A DNA stretch of 64,000 nt from Monocercomonoides exilis. Its lineage: Eukaryota > Preaxostyla > Oxymonadida > Polymastigidae. The stretch is taken from positions 2,031,501 through 2,095,500 of the forward strand of contig LSRY02000004.1 in NCBI GenBank assembly GCA_001643675.2, given 5' to 3'. Shown here piece by piece: positions 33,985-46,028 of the stretch. Within the stretch, counting starts at the first letter, position 1. Each line of letters starts with the position of its first letter. A program made the translations under genes and the position numbers. The notes beneath the pieces were generated by a model. That model searched no databases. It was not told the DNA's origin and worked only from the letters and a program-made list of their open reading frames with translations.

Positions 33985-36224
33985 ATGTGCTTTCTGAAAA
34001 ATATTGATGAAATAGATAATTCTCAATTTGAAATTGCTGAACGTTGGCTGAATAGTCATAGTTCCTGCAGCTCGAGCAACGGGAGAAGAAAAAAAAGAGG
34101 TTTTTCGAGCTAATTCACATTAACGTATTCATGATGTAAATGCTTTTAATGTTATTTTTGTGTTTGTTTGTTTTGTTGATCATCACTTATTGTGTTTGAA
34201 TAGCTTCATCTAAAAATATATCTTCACAAAGCAACTTCTCCATCAATTCTCCAAGTGATGCGATCGATTCTGCTGATACGTCTATTATGGATGATTCTGA
34301 AACGAATTATCATAATAGGACAGATGAAAACATCTCTGATCATTACTCCGGTCCAAATTGTCGTCTCATTGAGACTTCTCAAAGAACTCTTCAACCCTCA
34401 AAAAAAGAAAAAACAAACATCAAAAAAAATAAATCTATGAAAAATGAAAAAAAAGGAGATAAAAGCCAGACCAGCCAAGAAGCGTCATCAAATGCAAACG
34501 CTGCTATTCATAAAGAAGCACTGAATGAGTCCAGAACACAGAACGGAAGTTCCAATAGCTCTAATAGTTTTAAAAATGAAAAGATTTTCTCTTTTGGAGA
34601 AAAGCGAATCATTGAAAAAACGAAGAAAGAGCTGCATCGTCAATTATTACAAGAGACTGGACTGAAAATGTCATATTCAACTTTCTGTCGAAAAACAAGG
34701 AATTTCAGAAAAGCAAAAAGAAGAACAGATCTTTGTGAGGTCTGCGAGAAGGGAGAGTATTTAAAGAGAAAAAAGATTGAAATGGAGAAGAAATTGATGA
34801 AATTATCTGAATCGGAAGAGAATGAGATGAATCTTATACAAGAGCACAAAAAAATGGCAGAAAATCAACGAAACTATTTTCACTGTGTGAAAGAAAATCT
34901 GAAAAGAGGTGAAGCTGTGATCATCATGGATTTTAAGGAGAACTGGAGTTTGCCGATCACAAATCGCGAAACTGGACAAAATTTTTATGAGAAAAAGCAA
35001 ATTTCTCATTTGTGCTTTGTTGTATTTAGAATTGATGATAATTGTTATTTTAAAAAAAATGTGTTTAATTTTTATTCTGATGTTTTAACGCATGATTATA
35101 AATTCGTTTGTGAATGTTTGAATAAACTGCTTCGTTTTGATATTTTTTTGAATGTGAATTCTTTTCATTTCTTCAGCGATAATGGACCTCACTTTCGCAA
35201 CGCTCGTGTAATGCATCACATTTTTTCTTCGGCATCACCGTTGTTTGCGGGGAAAAGATGTTTGCACTCATTTTTTGCCGAGCACAACGGCAAGAATGAG
35301 TGCGATAGCGAATTCGGATTTCTGACAAACTTATTGAACAATCATCTTGGAAATCGTGAATTGACAACAATTTATGACTTGATCGACTTTTTCTGTGGCC
35401 AATGCAACGCATATTTATTTGGAGACGAGGATGATTCTTCTACAATTTATCTTCCTTGTTCAATACATTCACAAGTTCAACAAACAAGAGGACCGTTCAG
35501 AGAGAATTATCAAAGCAATGCGATATCTGAAGATAACTCCTTCAACGTTAATTATTCAACAAGGCATTATTTCTTAAAGTCTGTCCTTCATATTTTTTTA
35601 ATAATTTCTGATTATCAGTGTGTGATTTCATTTGAATTGTTTGAATTTATGTGTATATTCAGATATCAGCCTGGGAACTGTTTCATGTGGGGAGAAATGG
35701 CCGTTAAAGGAATGAAGAAATACTTACATTTTTTCATAGAAAATGGAAAACTCTATGGATCTGCTTTAAGCAACATGATCACATCGAAATGTTTTCAACT
35801 TTCATTCGCAGAAAGGGTTAGAGAAGATAAAAAGGAGAGAAAATATTTCGATAGAACTTCGAAGATCGATATGGCTGGAGATGATCGAGGAATGATAGGA
35901 AAGGGCGTGAGAAAAATAATCAAAGAAAGATTATCTTTGATAAATGATAATAACAATATTGATGAACAAAACATGTTTTTTAATAATTCTTTAAGTAATA
36001 ATTCTTTGTCTTCCAATTCAAATAACTCTTTTTCATTTAACAATTTTCATTCAAGAAATCTTTTTAATTCAAATTCATCAACAGACAATTCAGGTATGTC
36101 GTTTTTTTCTGTTAATTCACCTATTCTTTTTCAACAAAATTTTAGCATCTCTGAAGAAGAATTGATTTCTCCAAGTATGTCATTATCTTCAAATGTTTTT
36201 TATTTCAATAATTCTTTCAATTAA
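33421..36224 (+). CDS. Intron-containing DDE-transposase-like protein
   Basis: Exons 33421-33586, 33678-33899, 34016-34099, 34204-35578 and 35663-36224 join in phase to about 802 residues. The N-terminal part, with SLKELKDNGWELTRGEYYY and SYSTFCRKTRNFRKAKRR, looks like a helix-turn-helix DNA-binding region, followed by a CEVC pair. The core has IIMDFKENWSLPI, HFFSDNGPHFRNARV and SFFAEHNGKNECDSEFG, a spaced D/D/(D or E) pattern resembling the D..SDG..HGK..CDG domains of uncharacterised animal proteins. The C-terminus is Asn/Ser-rich. No inverted repeats flank it, so it may be a domesticated transposase or an old element that gained introns. Intron 2 holds a 63-T homopolymer. Confidence 0.65.
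33920..33982. repeat. Poly-T tract of 63 bases
   Basis: Uninterrupted T run in intron 2 of the transposase-like gene (33900-34015). Length in the assembly is likely imprecise. Similar but shorter runs lie near 47506 and 54609. Confidence 0.95.
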
Positions 36225-36300
36225 AAATTAAGTTAAAAAAAAAAAATTAATAAATGAAAGTCTAAGCTTACCCAATGAAATATGAAAAAATATTGAGGGT

Positions 36301-36377
36301 AAGGTCATATCCGTCCTGTTTTTATGATTTTATTATGAATCATGAAAACTTGCAGGATTTGGGTTCAGATATGACCT
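36301..36377. repeat. Imperfect hairpin downstream of transposase-like gene
   Basis: GGTCATATCCGTCCTG pairs imperfectly with CAGGATTTGGGTTCAGATATGACC around AT-rich DNA. It lies 77 bp after the stop codon. It could be a 3'-end hairpin or the remains of an element terminus. Confidence 0.4.
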
Positions 36378-37157
36378 CCCAGGTAGACATTAATTTATAA
36401 ATTGTGATTTTTTTGATATAAAAGTGAATTGGGATATGGCAAAAATTGTTCTTAAAATTAAAAATAAAAATAAAAAATAAAATGAAAAAAAAAAAAAATA
36501 AAATAAATAAGAATAAATTTTTTTGACTAAAACAGAATATGGAAAAATCTTATATTGTGGGTGGAACGATTGTCTGAAAATGAAAATTTCTCCCCATATT
36601 AACATTTGTATATTAGGTGAATGGTAACATAACGTACTATTCAAAAAATAACACAAAGAAAGTTTTATTTCCGAAAAAAAGCAAGACTGAATGGATACAA
36701 AGCAAACAATAAAATAGAAATAATTATTTTCAACTTTAAATTCAAGTGATAAATAATCGTCTTTTTCATCAAAAAATCTATGATCAAACCCTAATAATAT
36801 CATAATACAAAATTTCTAATTAGGTTTTAGAGAGGCTATTGGTTTCAATGCCTTTACAACGAGTGAATTAGGGTATAATGTATATTGAAATATGAACCTT
36901 AATTATTGAATAGGGTTTTATTTATCAAAAAAGATAAAAAAACAGGTGTTTTGTTGATTAAGAATATCAAAAATGGGTAACCAATTTAATTATTCGATTT
37001 AGACGAAATTTACCAGTGAAAATATCCCACAAGGACTTATTACTTATTTTGATAACGAACATTTTCGTTTTTAAAAGCATTTGAAACAGTACGTTTTGTT
37101 CCCACTTTCCAGGCATTCTTTCAGTTACGCATTATTTTGTACAAAATCATACGTATA

Positions 37158-37563
37158 TAGTTAGTGTTAATAATGGTGGACACTTTCAATAACTGTGGAC
37201 AGTGGTATTTTTTCAACAACTGTTGATAGTTGTATTTTGACAATTAACACAATTATTCCCTCATCAAATACAAACTTATAAGACATACAGAAATGAAACA
37301 ACTTGCTCCCAAGAATGAAGAAAAATACATTTTAAATTTTCGGAGAAATTCGGAGAAATATGATAAGTCAAGTTTCTCCGAAAATTGAAAATAATAATTA
37401 TTATATTTCATTGTGTTGGATGGGTGATTGAAACAATTCATAAAAGTTCATATTCATTGAGGGAATAATTGAGCTTATTGTCAAAAAGCAACTATCAACT
37501 GTTGTTGAGAAAATGCCACTGTCCACAGTTATTGAAAGTGTCCACCATTATTAACACTAACTA
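37158..37563. mobile_element. 406-bp palindromic MITE, copy 2
   Basis: Same ends as copy 1 with TAGTTAGTGTTAATAATGG, and TA on both flanks. The outer roughly 130 bp match copy 1 closely, but the inner parts have diverged: the left half keeps CATACAGAAATGAAACAAC while the right half has different sequence. About 930 bp downstream of the transposase-like gene, which does not share its ends. Confidence 0.85.
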
Positions 37564-38391
37564 TATGTATATAATCTTTGACATATTTTTGTGTGCGAAA
37601 AGATAAACATGAAAAAAACAACATCAACTTTTTCAATAACTAATTGAATGGCGGACCTTTTTGAAATCATTCCGGCGTTTATGTTTTGATCGAAATTTTT
37701 GTCTCGATGAGATTTTTGAAAAAATGAGTTTTTATTGAAAACTCATGTTGTTTATGATATTGTTACTGAAGAAATTAATTTTGACATCAATCCCATTGTA
37801 TATTTGTATTGATCGAAAACACTCTCGTTGAAATTTCTTGGATTTCATTAGACAAGAAGATTTCTGAAGAATTATCTTAATGAAACAAATTGTCTCAGTT
37901 CATTCTCTCCACATACTTGCAAGACTTTAAATTTCTTTAAAATTACCTTGAAAAATTGAAAATTTCTCACTTTCACAAAAATATTCAATTTTCGTCTGTG
38001 AAATGATTTATTTTTAAAACAGATGAAATTCACTAACAAAATCGGAAAGAAAGAAAGAAAGAAACAGCATAAATAAATCAAACGATTCCAAAAGAGATGA
38101 AAAACAGTTAAAAATAAGCAAGCAAATAAACTGATAAATTAATGTTTTTTAATACTGAAAAATATTATTTTTACAAATAAAGCTTATTCAAAAAACAAAT
38201 TCTAATATGAATCAGGAAATGTCATTTCAAAAAAAGACGAATTAAACATCATTCAAAACAAATTAAAAGAAACAAATTATCGCAAGATAGTGAATAATAT
38301 AAAACAAGCTTTTTAACAACAAAATAAGAACGACCATATTCAACAAATACACCAAAACTGGGAATGTAATAAATATTCACACAAAAGTGAA
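37564..38391. other. AT-rich intergenic DNA
   Basis: Nothing recognised beyond short AT-rich ORFs. Confidence 0.5.
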
Positions 38392-40719
38392 TCAAGATGG
38401 ATGATGAGTTTCACCACTTTGCCCATATTCATTATTTAAATTATCAGGCAACGCTTTAGAAGGGCAACAACTTTTATCCGCTTTAGTTATCAAAAAAGAA
38501 CTCTCAGCACACTTATTCACACTTGCAGCTGAAGAAATCAACAAGCAGGCTGTTGTGGAATCGCAGAGATCAGAGCTTGTCATTGATGATCAAAATGAAA
38601 TGATTCTCAGGAAGACATTGAAGAATCGGATTGGGATTGAACATTCATCTGAGTCGCATCTGAATCTTCTTCTCTTTCAAATACTTGTGTTCGAAGACTT
38701 GGCGAATTTCTATTCCAGCCTCCTTCACCTTCATCTTTGCCTTCGTCATCTTCGTCATCATCCTCATCGGTCTCGTCTTCATTTGAATCCTCGTTGTTGT
38801 GCAAAGAATCTGCTGCATCATTTGTCAGGTTAATTGTAACACTTGGCTGTTAAGTGTTTATTGTTTAAGTTCAATGATTCAAGTGTCAGTTCAAAATTTT
38901 TTTTTTACAAAAAAATATCATTGTTATCCAAAAGCCAATAAGAACATTTCAAAAAATATTAAAATGTACAAATATTGGAAATAAAGCAAACCTCACCAAA
39001 AGCTGATGCAATAAAGCTTGAGAATCCAATAATCTCAAATGAATAGACGAAAGCGAATACAAAAAAACCAGCTTTAAATATGGAAATAACATTCAAAATA
39101 TTCACAGAAAAATTTGACAAAAAAAAAAGGCAATGTGAATTAATGAATGAGTGAAGCAAATTGAAATTACAAATAGAAAACATTAATAAAATAATTTCAA
39201 GGGGAAAAAATTCAATCAAAAAATTCAATGCACATAATTCACATACCTGATGTTGCAATATCGATTGTCCACATCAGATTTATAATTGATGTTAAATAGC
39301 TGTTTGAAAGCTGTGTTGAACAAGCAGTGAAATCGTCGCTATTCCCACACATACTGTTCATGAAGTTTGTAAGGAAATAATATTCGATAAGATGAGAAGC
39401 TCTGAGAATCAATTTACGCAATAAAAATGAAATATGATTAATGTTATAATCGTGGTAAACACAATAATTAGATTTGGAATTAAATTTTTGAATATGCAAA
39501 AATTATTTAAAAATAACAAATTGATCAGCTTGATATATAAAATCTAACGTCTACACAAGAAGAAAATAGCATTATTCTTTTGTTATTTGACATTCAATTA
39601 TTTTTGGGTTTTAAAATCACACCTGTACTTTTTTCCTGATGAAAACAAAAAACATTGAGTGAATAGATAACTTGCAGAAATTAGCATCACAATCGTCTGA
39701 ACAACGGCTTCAACAAAGCGCAGAGATCTTCGCATCTTTTTCAGAATGGTTGACGAAAAAATTGCAAGAATTCCAATAATTCCTCCGACAATTTCAACAA
39801 TACACTCAATCACAAATAAAACTGTAAAAGCAGTAAAAGTTCCCTGGAAATGAAGTTTATCAACAGCTCCGAAAATTGGATACATCAGAATATGAATAAA
39901 AAACAAAGCAGCAAAGCAAAGTTGCATTATCGTGGATGAAATTCCAAATGACTAATAAATTAGTTGTAGAATAATTTAAATACAATATATATATATATAT
40001 TATAAGATGGAGAAAAAGCAATAATTCAAACTTTCCGAAACAAGTCCTTTTGAATTATTGGCTTAGATACGAATGGAGTAACAAGCATAAGAATTCCTCC
40101 AATCAAACAGAATACTCCAGTTACAATATGAATATTTCTAATTGATATGATATTCTGAGCATCGCTAGTTCTTTCAGACCCAAGCATATGACGAGCCAAT
40201 AAAACTTGATCATCTTTGGTCAAAATCAAAGATTTTTGCTCATACAATCCGAAAACAATGGCATAGAATCCAAAATACCAATAAACACAACTCAATGATT
40301 CTTGAACAACAAGATTAATAACAATCAAAATCTTAAAAAATCTTCCTTTGATTGAAAATAAAAATCCCACAATCCCAATGATAATGAATACGCATATTGC
40401 GCAAGTTATTATGGAAATAAGAATTTTTATTGCAATTGAAGAACCAGATGGTGCAGGAATAACAAATCCAAGAATCATTAATGCAACAAAATAAATTAAA
40501 ATGGCAATGTGATACACGAAAAATAGAAGCCGTTTTTTCCAAAATTCTTGAAAAAATTGATGATAATATTATTATCAATTATTTTTAATTGTACGAACCA
40601 TTAGATGAATTGGGCTCTTCTATAATCATCTTTTTCAATTGGCTAATAGAATTTCTTAAATTTCCATTTGATGAATTCAAGTTCTGAGAAGGTAACACTT
40701 CATTACAATCCTCCATCAT
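38392..40719 (-). CDS. Polytopic membrane protein, two tetraspan-like halves
   Basis: Starts at 40719 (MMEDCNEVLPSQ) and splices by a short intron to FWKKRLLFFVYHIAIL. About eight hydrophobic segments are encoded: four in 40517-40026, three in the next exon (about 39950-39598, including VEIVGGIIGILAIF), and one or two after 39480. In each half, three close membrane segments are followed by a larger loop and another segment, a tetraspanin-like order; the second loop has cysteines (NSMCGNSDDFTACS). No CCG motif, so true tetraspanin membership is not claimed. The C-terminal tail is acidic (NEDSNEDETDEDDDEDDEGK) and, through a 41-bp intron, ends GQSGETHHPS. Family unknown. Confidence 0.65.
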
Positions 40720-40840
40720 TTCTTATGGGTGGGATGAAAGAGAACTTCTGCAAAACATAACGCAAAGTGTCTGAAGTTTGAAACATATGCGATACAAAAA
40801 AACACTCAACGAAAAATCCCATATATTTTTTTCAATTAAA

Positions 40841-42377
40841 ATGGCTGTCTCAGCTTCTGAAGAGAGTCTCAAAGAAACCGCTTCTATGGTTCAAGTTTGT
40901 TAATCAAATTTAAAATTGTTAATATAAAAACGTATTGTTGTTATTAACGTGCAAATATTTGTTCTCAGGAGCTCATAGGAATGACTCAGATTCTAATCGA
41001 AGTACTACGTCCAAAACTCGCAAAACGAATAAAAGAACCAAAAAAAGGCCTTGGAAAACTATTTCGTGGAAGTCCCTTGAAAGATACAGTTCCATCGGTT
41101 CCGTTATTTGATCAATGGACATATCAAAATAAAGCAGTTCATTCTGCTTGCTTGTTTGCTTTGTTGCATTTGGATTTAAAATATTATGTTTTGCAATAAC
41201 ATTATTTTACGTCTTTTTTGTTCACTTACATTTTAGACAGCAGGAAGACAGGGATTTCGTCTCGGCTGATCTTGTGCTTGACTGGCTCAAATTTGTTTCG
41301 AAAATATTAGCTCCGATTGATGAAAATGAAGAAAAAGATATTAAAGAACAATCAGAACAGATGCAAATTGGACAAGAGCTTAATGACGAGGAAAAAGTTG
41401 AAATGAATGGAGATGATCATGTACCTTTCTTGAAGCCAAATCCTCCTCGACTATCAGTTTCATCAACAGACGAGGCTTCTTTTGACATTTCAACTCCTCC
41501 ACTAGAGATTACGCAAACTTCTAATATAAATTCTAGCGGGGCAACATCTTCCACGTCATTTTCATCAAAGCAGAGCAACAGTAATCAGAACTTAACACCA
41601 ACCTCAAACTATCCCTCTCAGAAACAAAATGAAGATGACGTTCCTCCTCCACCTCCGCTGGATGAAGAGATCACAGAGAACAAGTCTGCTGAAGACGAGC
41701 CAGATAATTTCGCTGCTCAGTCAAATAAATGTGCTATTCATCCACCGTCCTATTGTGAAGATGAAGATGCAGAGGATGGAGATATTCCCCCGCCGCCCCC
41801 ACCCGACGACGATTTTGTGCCTCAGCCTCCTCCGACAGATGGAGAATTCGACGAATCTCCGCCTTCTTCCAACAAGAACGAGAATGAGAATGATAACAAC
41901 GATGTCGATGATGATGATGAAGATGATGTTCCGCCTCCTCCTCCGCCAGCCGATGCAGCCCCGAAGCCTCCGAAGGTTCTGGCGCGTCTGTCCTTCCCTG
42001 TCATTCCCAACGGACCGAAGACCCCATCTCCCAAGCAGTCCACGCCGACCCCTCCGCCGCCCGTGTGCTCTTCGCTCATGAAGCCTCCCTCTGCCTCGCC
42101 GCCGCCTGTGCCGCAAGGCCACGCGAAACCGGCGTCTCACTCGCTTCTGTCTCCCTCTCTCTTCAAGCCTCTGAATGCGCCGAAAAGGATTGCCTTTGGG
42201 CAGAATGCTGTGCATGCACAATCTGCTTCTCCTTCTTCTTTCTCTTCTTCTTCTTCTTCTTCTTCTTCTGCTTCTACTTCCTCTTCCTCTTCATCTTCTT
42301 CATTCGCTTCTTCATTCAATCCAAAAGTGGCACATGGGGTGAGTGCTGCTAACTCTTACGGAAGATCTACTGGTTAA
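40841..42377 (+). CDS. Proline-rich hypothetical protein
   Basis: Exons 40841-40894, 40969-41187 and 41241-42377 join in phase to about 469 residues, beginning MAVSASEESLKETASMVQ. The first 120 residues look globular (LIEVLRPKLAKRIKEPKKGL, FVSADLVLDWLKFVSKIL). The rest is disordered with several acidic-proline blocks such as DDVPPPPPPADAAPK and GDIPPPPPPDDD, then a poly-Ser run. Such DxPPPPP blocks resemble profilin or WW/SH3 ligands of actin regulators, but no FH2 or WH2 domain is seen. A strong donor-like GGTGAGT near the end (about 42338) could extend the gene; no convincing further exon was found. Divergent from the membrane-protein gene 122 bp upstream. Confidence 0.6.
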
Positions 42378-43379
42378 TGATAATCTGTATAAGTATTTTG
42401 ATACACTCCACATAATTTCACCCTTCTTCTCTGATAAACTAACCTCTTTATGGACTTTGATAGCACGGCATCCTCTATAAACTACGCTGACTGTAATTTT
42501 GGCAGTTTTGCTTGTTTAATATTTAATTTCTTTATTTCTCGAGAATTCATTTATTTCCTCACTTATGAAAATAGTGATGCATATTTATGCTTTTTTCTTT
42601 TTCTTTCTTTCTTTCTTTTTTTTTTTTTATTGATCATTTCATTTGCTTTTTATGTATTTTACTTTTCTGTCTTTGCAACTATATCATTTGTGTGTTTTTA
42701 TTGACACTCTTTAGCCTTATTTTGTTCGCCTCTGGTTTGATTTGTTGATTATTTGATGCAACACAATAATTTTGGTGTTGCAAAAAAAATCTTTGATGTA
42801 TTTGTAAGTTTTCAATTCAGTTTATTTTGTTTTATTTTTTTTTTTTCGGTTTATTTTATTTGGATTTATTTTTCTTTTATTAATTTTTTTTTTCAATTTA
42901 GTTTTTATTATTTTCCTTTGATTGTTCAATCATACAACCCATTGTTTTGGCTTATATTTTTTATTTGAATTATACTGTAATATTTTATAATAGAGCTTCT
43001 CTTCGCAGGAACTTAGTTAATAGTTTATTTTTTTGAAAGTTTTGATTTTCACTTTTGAATTCACTAAGTTTTTTATTGGTTTTATTTTGACTTTTTTAGC
43101 TTCACTTTTGAGACATTGTATTTTTATTTTGATTAATGTCATGTTCACTGCAAAGTTCATTTTGATGCATGATGTCTTTATGTTAAAAAAGTCAAGAGAA
43201 AAAGCATATGATAATTTCATGATATAAACATCTTATAATATTCAATATTTGTGATATTTTAAAAATTCAATGTGGATCGTTCAAAAGAAATTCAAATTTG
43301 ATACGAAAAAAAATAAAACGGTTAAAAGATCAAACTCAACAATTATTGCAGCCCTTCGTATTTGCATTTGCATAGCAGA
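42378..43379. other. T-rich intergenic DNA
   Basis: About 1 kb of very T-rich sequence with short hydrophobic ORFs typical of AT bias. No supported gene. Confidence 0.5.
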
Positions 43380-45996
43380 ATGCAAATTCCTGAATGCAAC
43401 GATTCTTCAAGTATGCTTTTTATATTAGCAAAAATTGTTATTAATTCTTCTTTTTAAAGGGCAAATACATTTCCGTCATTCACCGGATATCAAATGGTTG
43501 GCTGATGACATTCGATCATGTATTCCAGAAACATATCCTATAGAGTCATGCGAGCATCAGAAAGATACAATGGCAGACGGAACGCCCGGTGCTGAGAAGC
43601 CAGTTGGCTTTATAACGTTTGTGGATGCTTCCAGCGTTGAAACGATTTTGTCCCAAACAACGTACTTGGAGAAAAAGGATGCACCTTCAATTTTTAATAA
43701 ATTATGGCTGAATAGGGCAAATCCTATTGGTTGCGTAAGGATTTCGTTAACAGAATATCTAAAAGAAGATTCTTTCACATTTTTGGACAGCATACCAGAA
43801 ATTTGTTTTTGGCAGCTTTCACCAAATAAAAAGGCATTGTTTATTTGCTCAAAAGATATTAATTATCGCAGATTGTTGTGCTCCAAAGATGACTCAAAAG
43901 AAAGGGATTTTCTTTTATCTTCCCTCAATCTAAAAATTCCCGAACAAGATACACGACAAACATTTATAAAAAAGGTCGACAAAGGATGGATAAATGCTAC
44001 AATATGGGTTGCTTGCTGGGAAACCACTCAGTCTGTTGTCAGTGGAAGCCAAAAAAAGCTGCTTCCGCCTCCTGAAAAAGTCCAGAAACTTCTTTCAACA
44101 AAATTTCGGGATGAATTAATGTCCAAAGCAGAAAATTTTCAGTCTGGATCCTTTGCTAATATTTGCATGAACTTCAATAAGTCATGGAAGTTGCCAATGG
44201 TTAAAGCGACAATTCCTACTCCTCATGTGCTTCTTCTTTTGGAGGAAAAACCCAAGAAAAATATGTACATAATAGCTAAGATTGAATTCGTTCCTTGTCC
44301 AATTGGCAGAGTGGTTTGATGTTTTTATTGAATATGTCTTTGATTTCAACTTATTTTTAACAAAATCAAATATTTGTATTGAATAAATGTATCTGAAATC
44401 TGTAATGATTGAATCATTTCTGAATGAACTCGTGTTAAGATCGCCGAGAAGTTTGTGAAACAGCACCAAAAGGGGCTGACAATCAACGGCATCCGATGCA
44501 AATTCGTCGTTCCCAGCACGCTCGTCAAATACGACGCTCCCCAATACCCGCTGAACCGGAGTGCGAAGAATCGGCTGAAGCAGCCTCTTCGCTGTGCTCC
44601 TTCTGCCAGCTGCACCCCACAGAGCAGCCAAGACAGCCCCTCGCCATTCATTCAGCCTGCTGCTTGTCAGACGCCTTCAAAGGGACTTCGCTCTGATTCT
44701 GCACCTGATATTTATAAATGCATCCCTTCTGGTTCAAATTGTGCTTCTAACTGTGCTTCTAACTGTGCTTCTGCTTCTTCCCCTATCCGCGCCCCTTCCT
44801 CTTCTTTTGCTTCTTCTTCTGCTTCAATGTCTCCAACTTCTTCTTCCTCTTCAGCCTCTCCTTCCCCCTCGCCCATTCCTCTTCCTCTTCCTCCGTCTTT
44901 GCCCTTGCCTTTGCCCACACCAATCCTGGTACCACACACTCAGAAGCCTTCTTATGCCAACCGCAATGAATGTCATCCATCAGCCAGCCACGTTCCATTC
45001 TCTGCATCTGCCCTGCCCCTTCCTGCTGTTCAGCCTCAGAATCGTTGCAATCTCATAAACTCTCCTCGTGCTTCTCTTTTTGCTTCTTCTTCTTCCTCCT
45101 CCTCCTCCTCTTCTTCTTCTTCTGTTTCTGCTCCTCCTTCTAACCCTAATACTCTTCCTTATTCTAATTCTAATCCTTCTTTTGCTTCTTCTTCTTCTTC
45201 TTCTTCTTCTTCTTCTTCTTCTTCTTCTTCTTCTTCTTCTACTGCTACTGCCTCTCCTTCTGCTCCTTATTTCATTTCTTCATCTGCTCCTTCCACCCCT
45301 TCTACCAATTCCTGCACCCCTTCTGTTCCCCATCCTCCGGCCCCTCCTCTTCTTCTCTGGGACCGTCTGACTCATTCTCTGCCTCAATCTCTTCCTCTCA
45401 CTCACTCACTTCTCCCTTCTGCTGAGCATGCCTGTGCCTCTTCTCCACCCGCCCAGTTATTCCAGTCATCCCAATTGAACCAATTGCCTCATTCATCCCA
45501 ATTGAACCAATTGAACCAATCATCCCATTTGTTTCATTCAAGTCAATTAGCACAGGCACAGCCATATCCTCAGCACTCACCTTTCTCCGTGGGAGTCCTG
45601 CCCCACTCATGCCCTCCCTTCTACCCTCGTCACTCGTTCTCTCTTCCGCCCCAGCTTCCCTTCTGTGCCCCCTATGCTTCGTCCCCTGCTGCCTCGTTCG
45701 ATGCGCAACAGCCTTCTTCTGAGACTGCTTCTGCTTCTGCTTCTTCTGCTGCTTCTGCTGCTTCTGCTTCTTCTGCTGCTGTTTCTTCTTCTTCTTTTCC
45801 TTCTTCTTCCACTTCTTCTTCAGTTGCTGCTGCTTCGAACTCGTCCACTCCCATTTTGTGCTCAGCTTCATTTGCCCCTCTTGTGCCTGCCTGTGATCAA
45901 GGCATCTGTGCTCAGCTGCCCAGTGTTTGCTCTTCGCTCTCTTCTTCCACTCATTCTTCCTCTTTGTCTAACTCTTTGTCTTCCTCTTCCTTACCC

Positions 45997-46028
<32 letters not shown>

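Noticed and set aside
41721-42319. Arg- and Glu-rich minus ORFs
   Set aside because: Shadows of the proline/serine-rich plus-strand exon.
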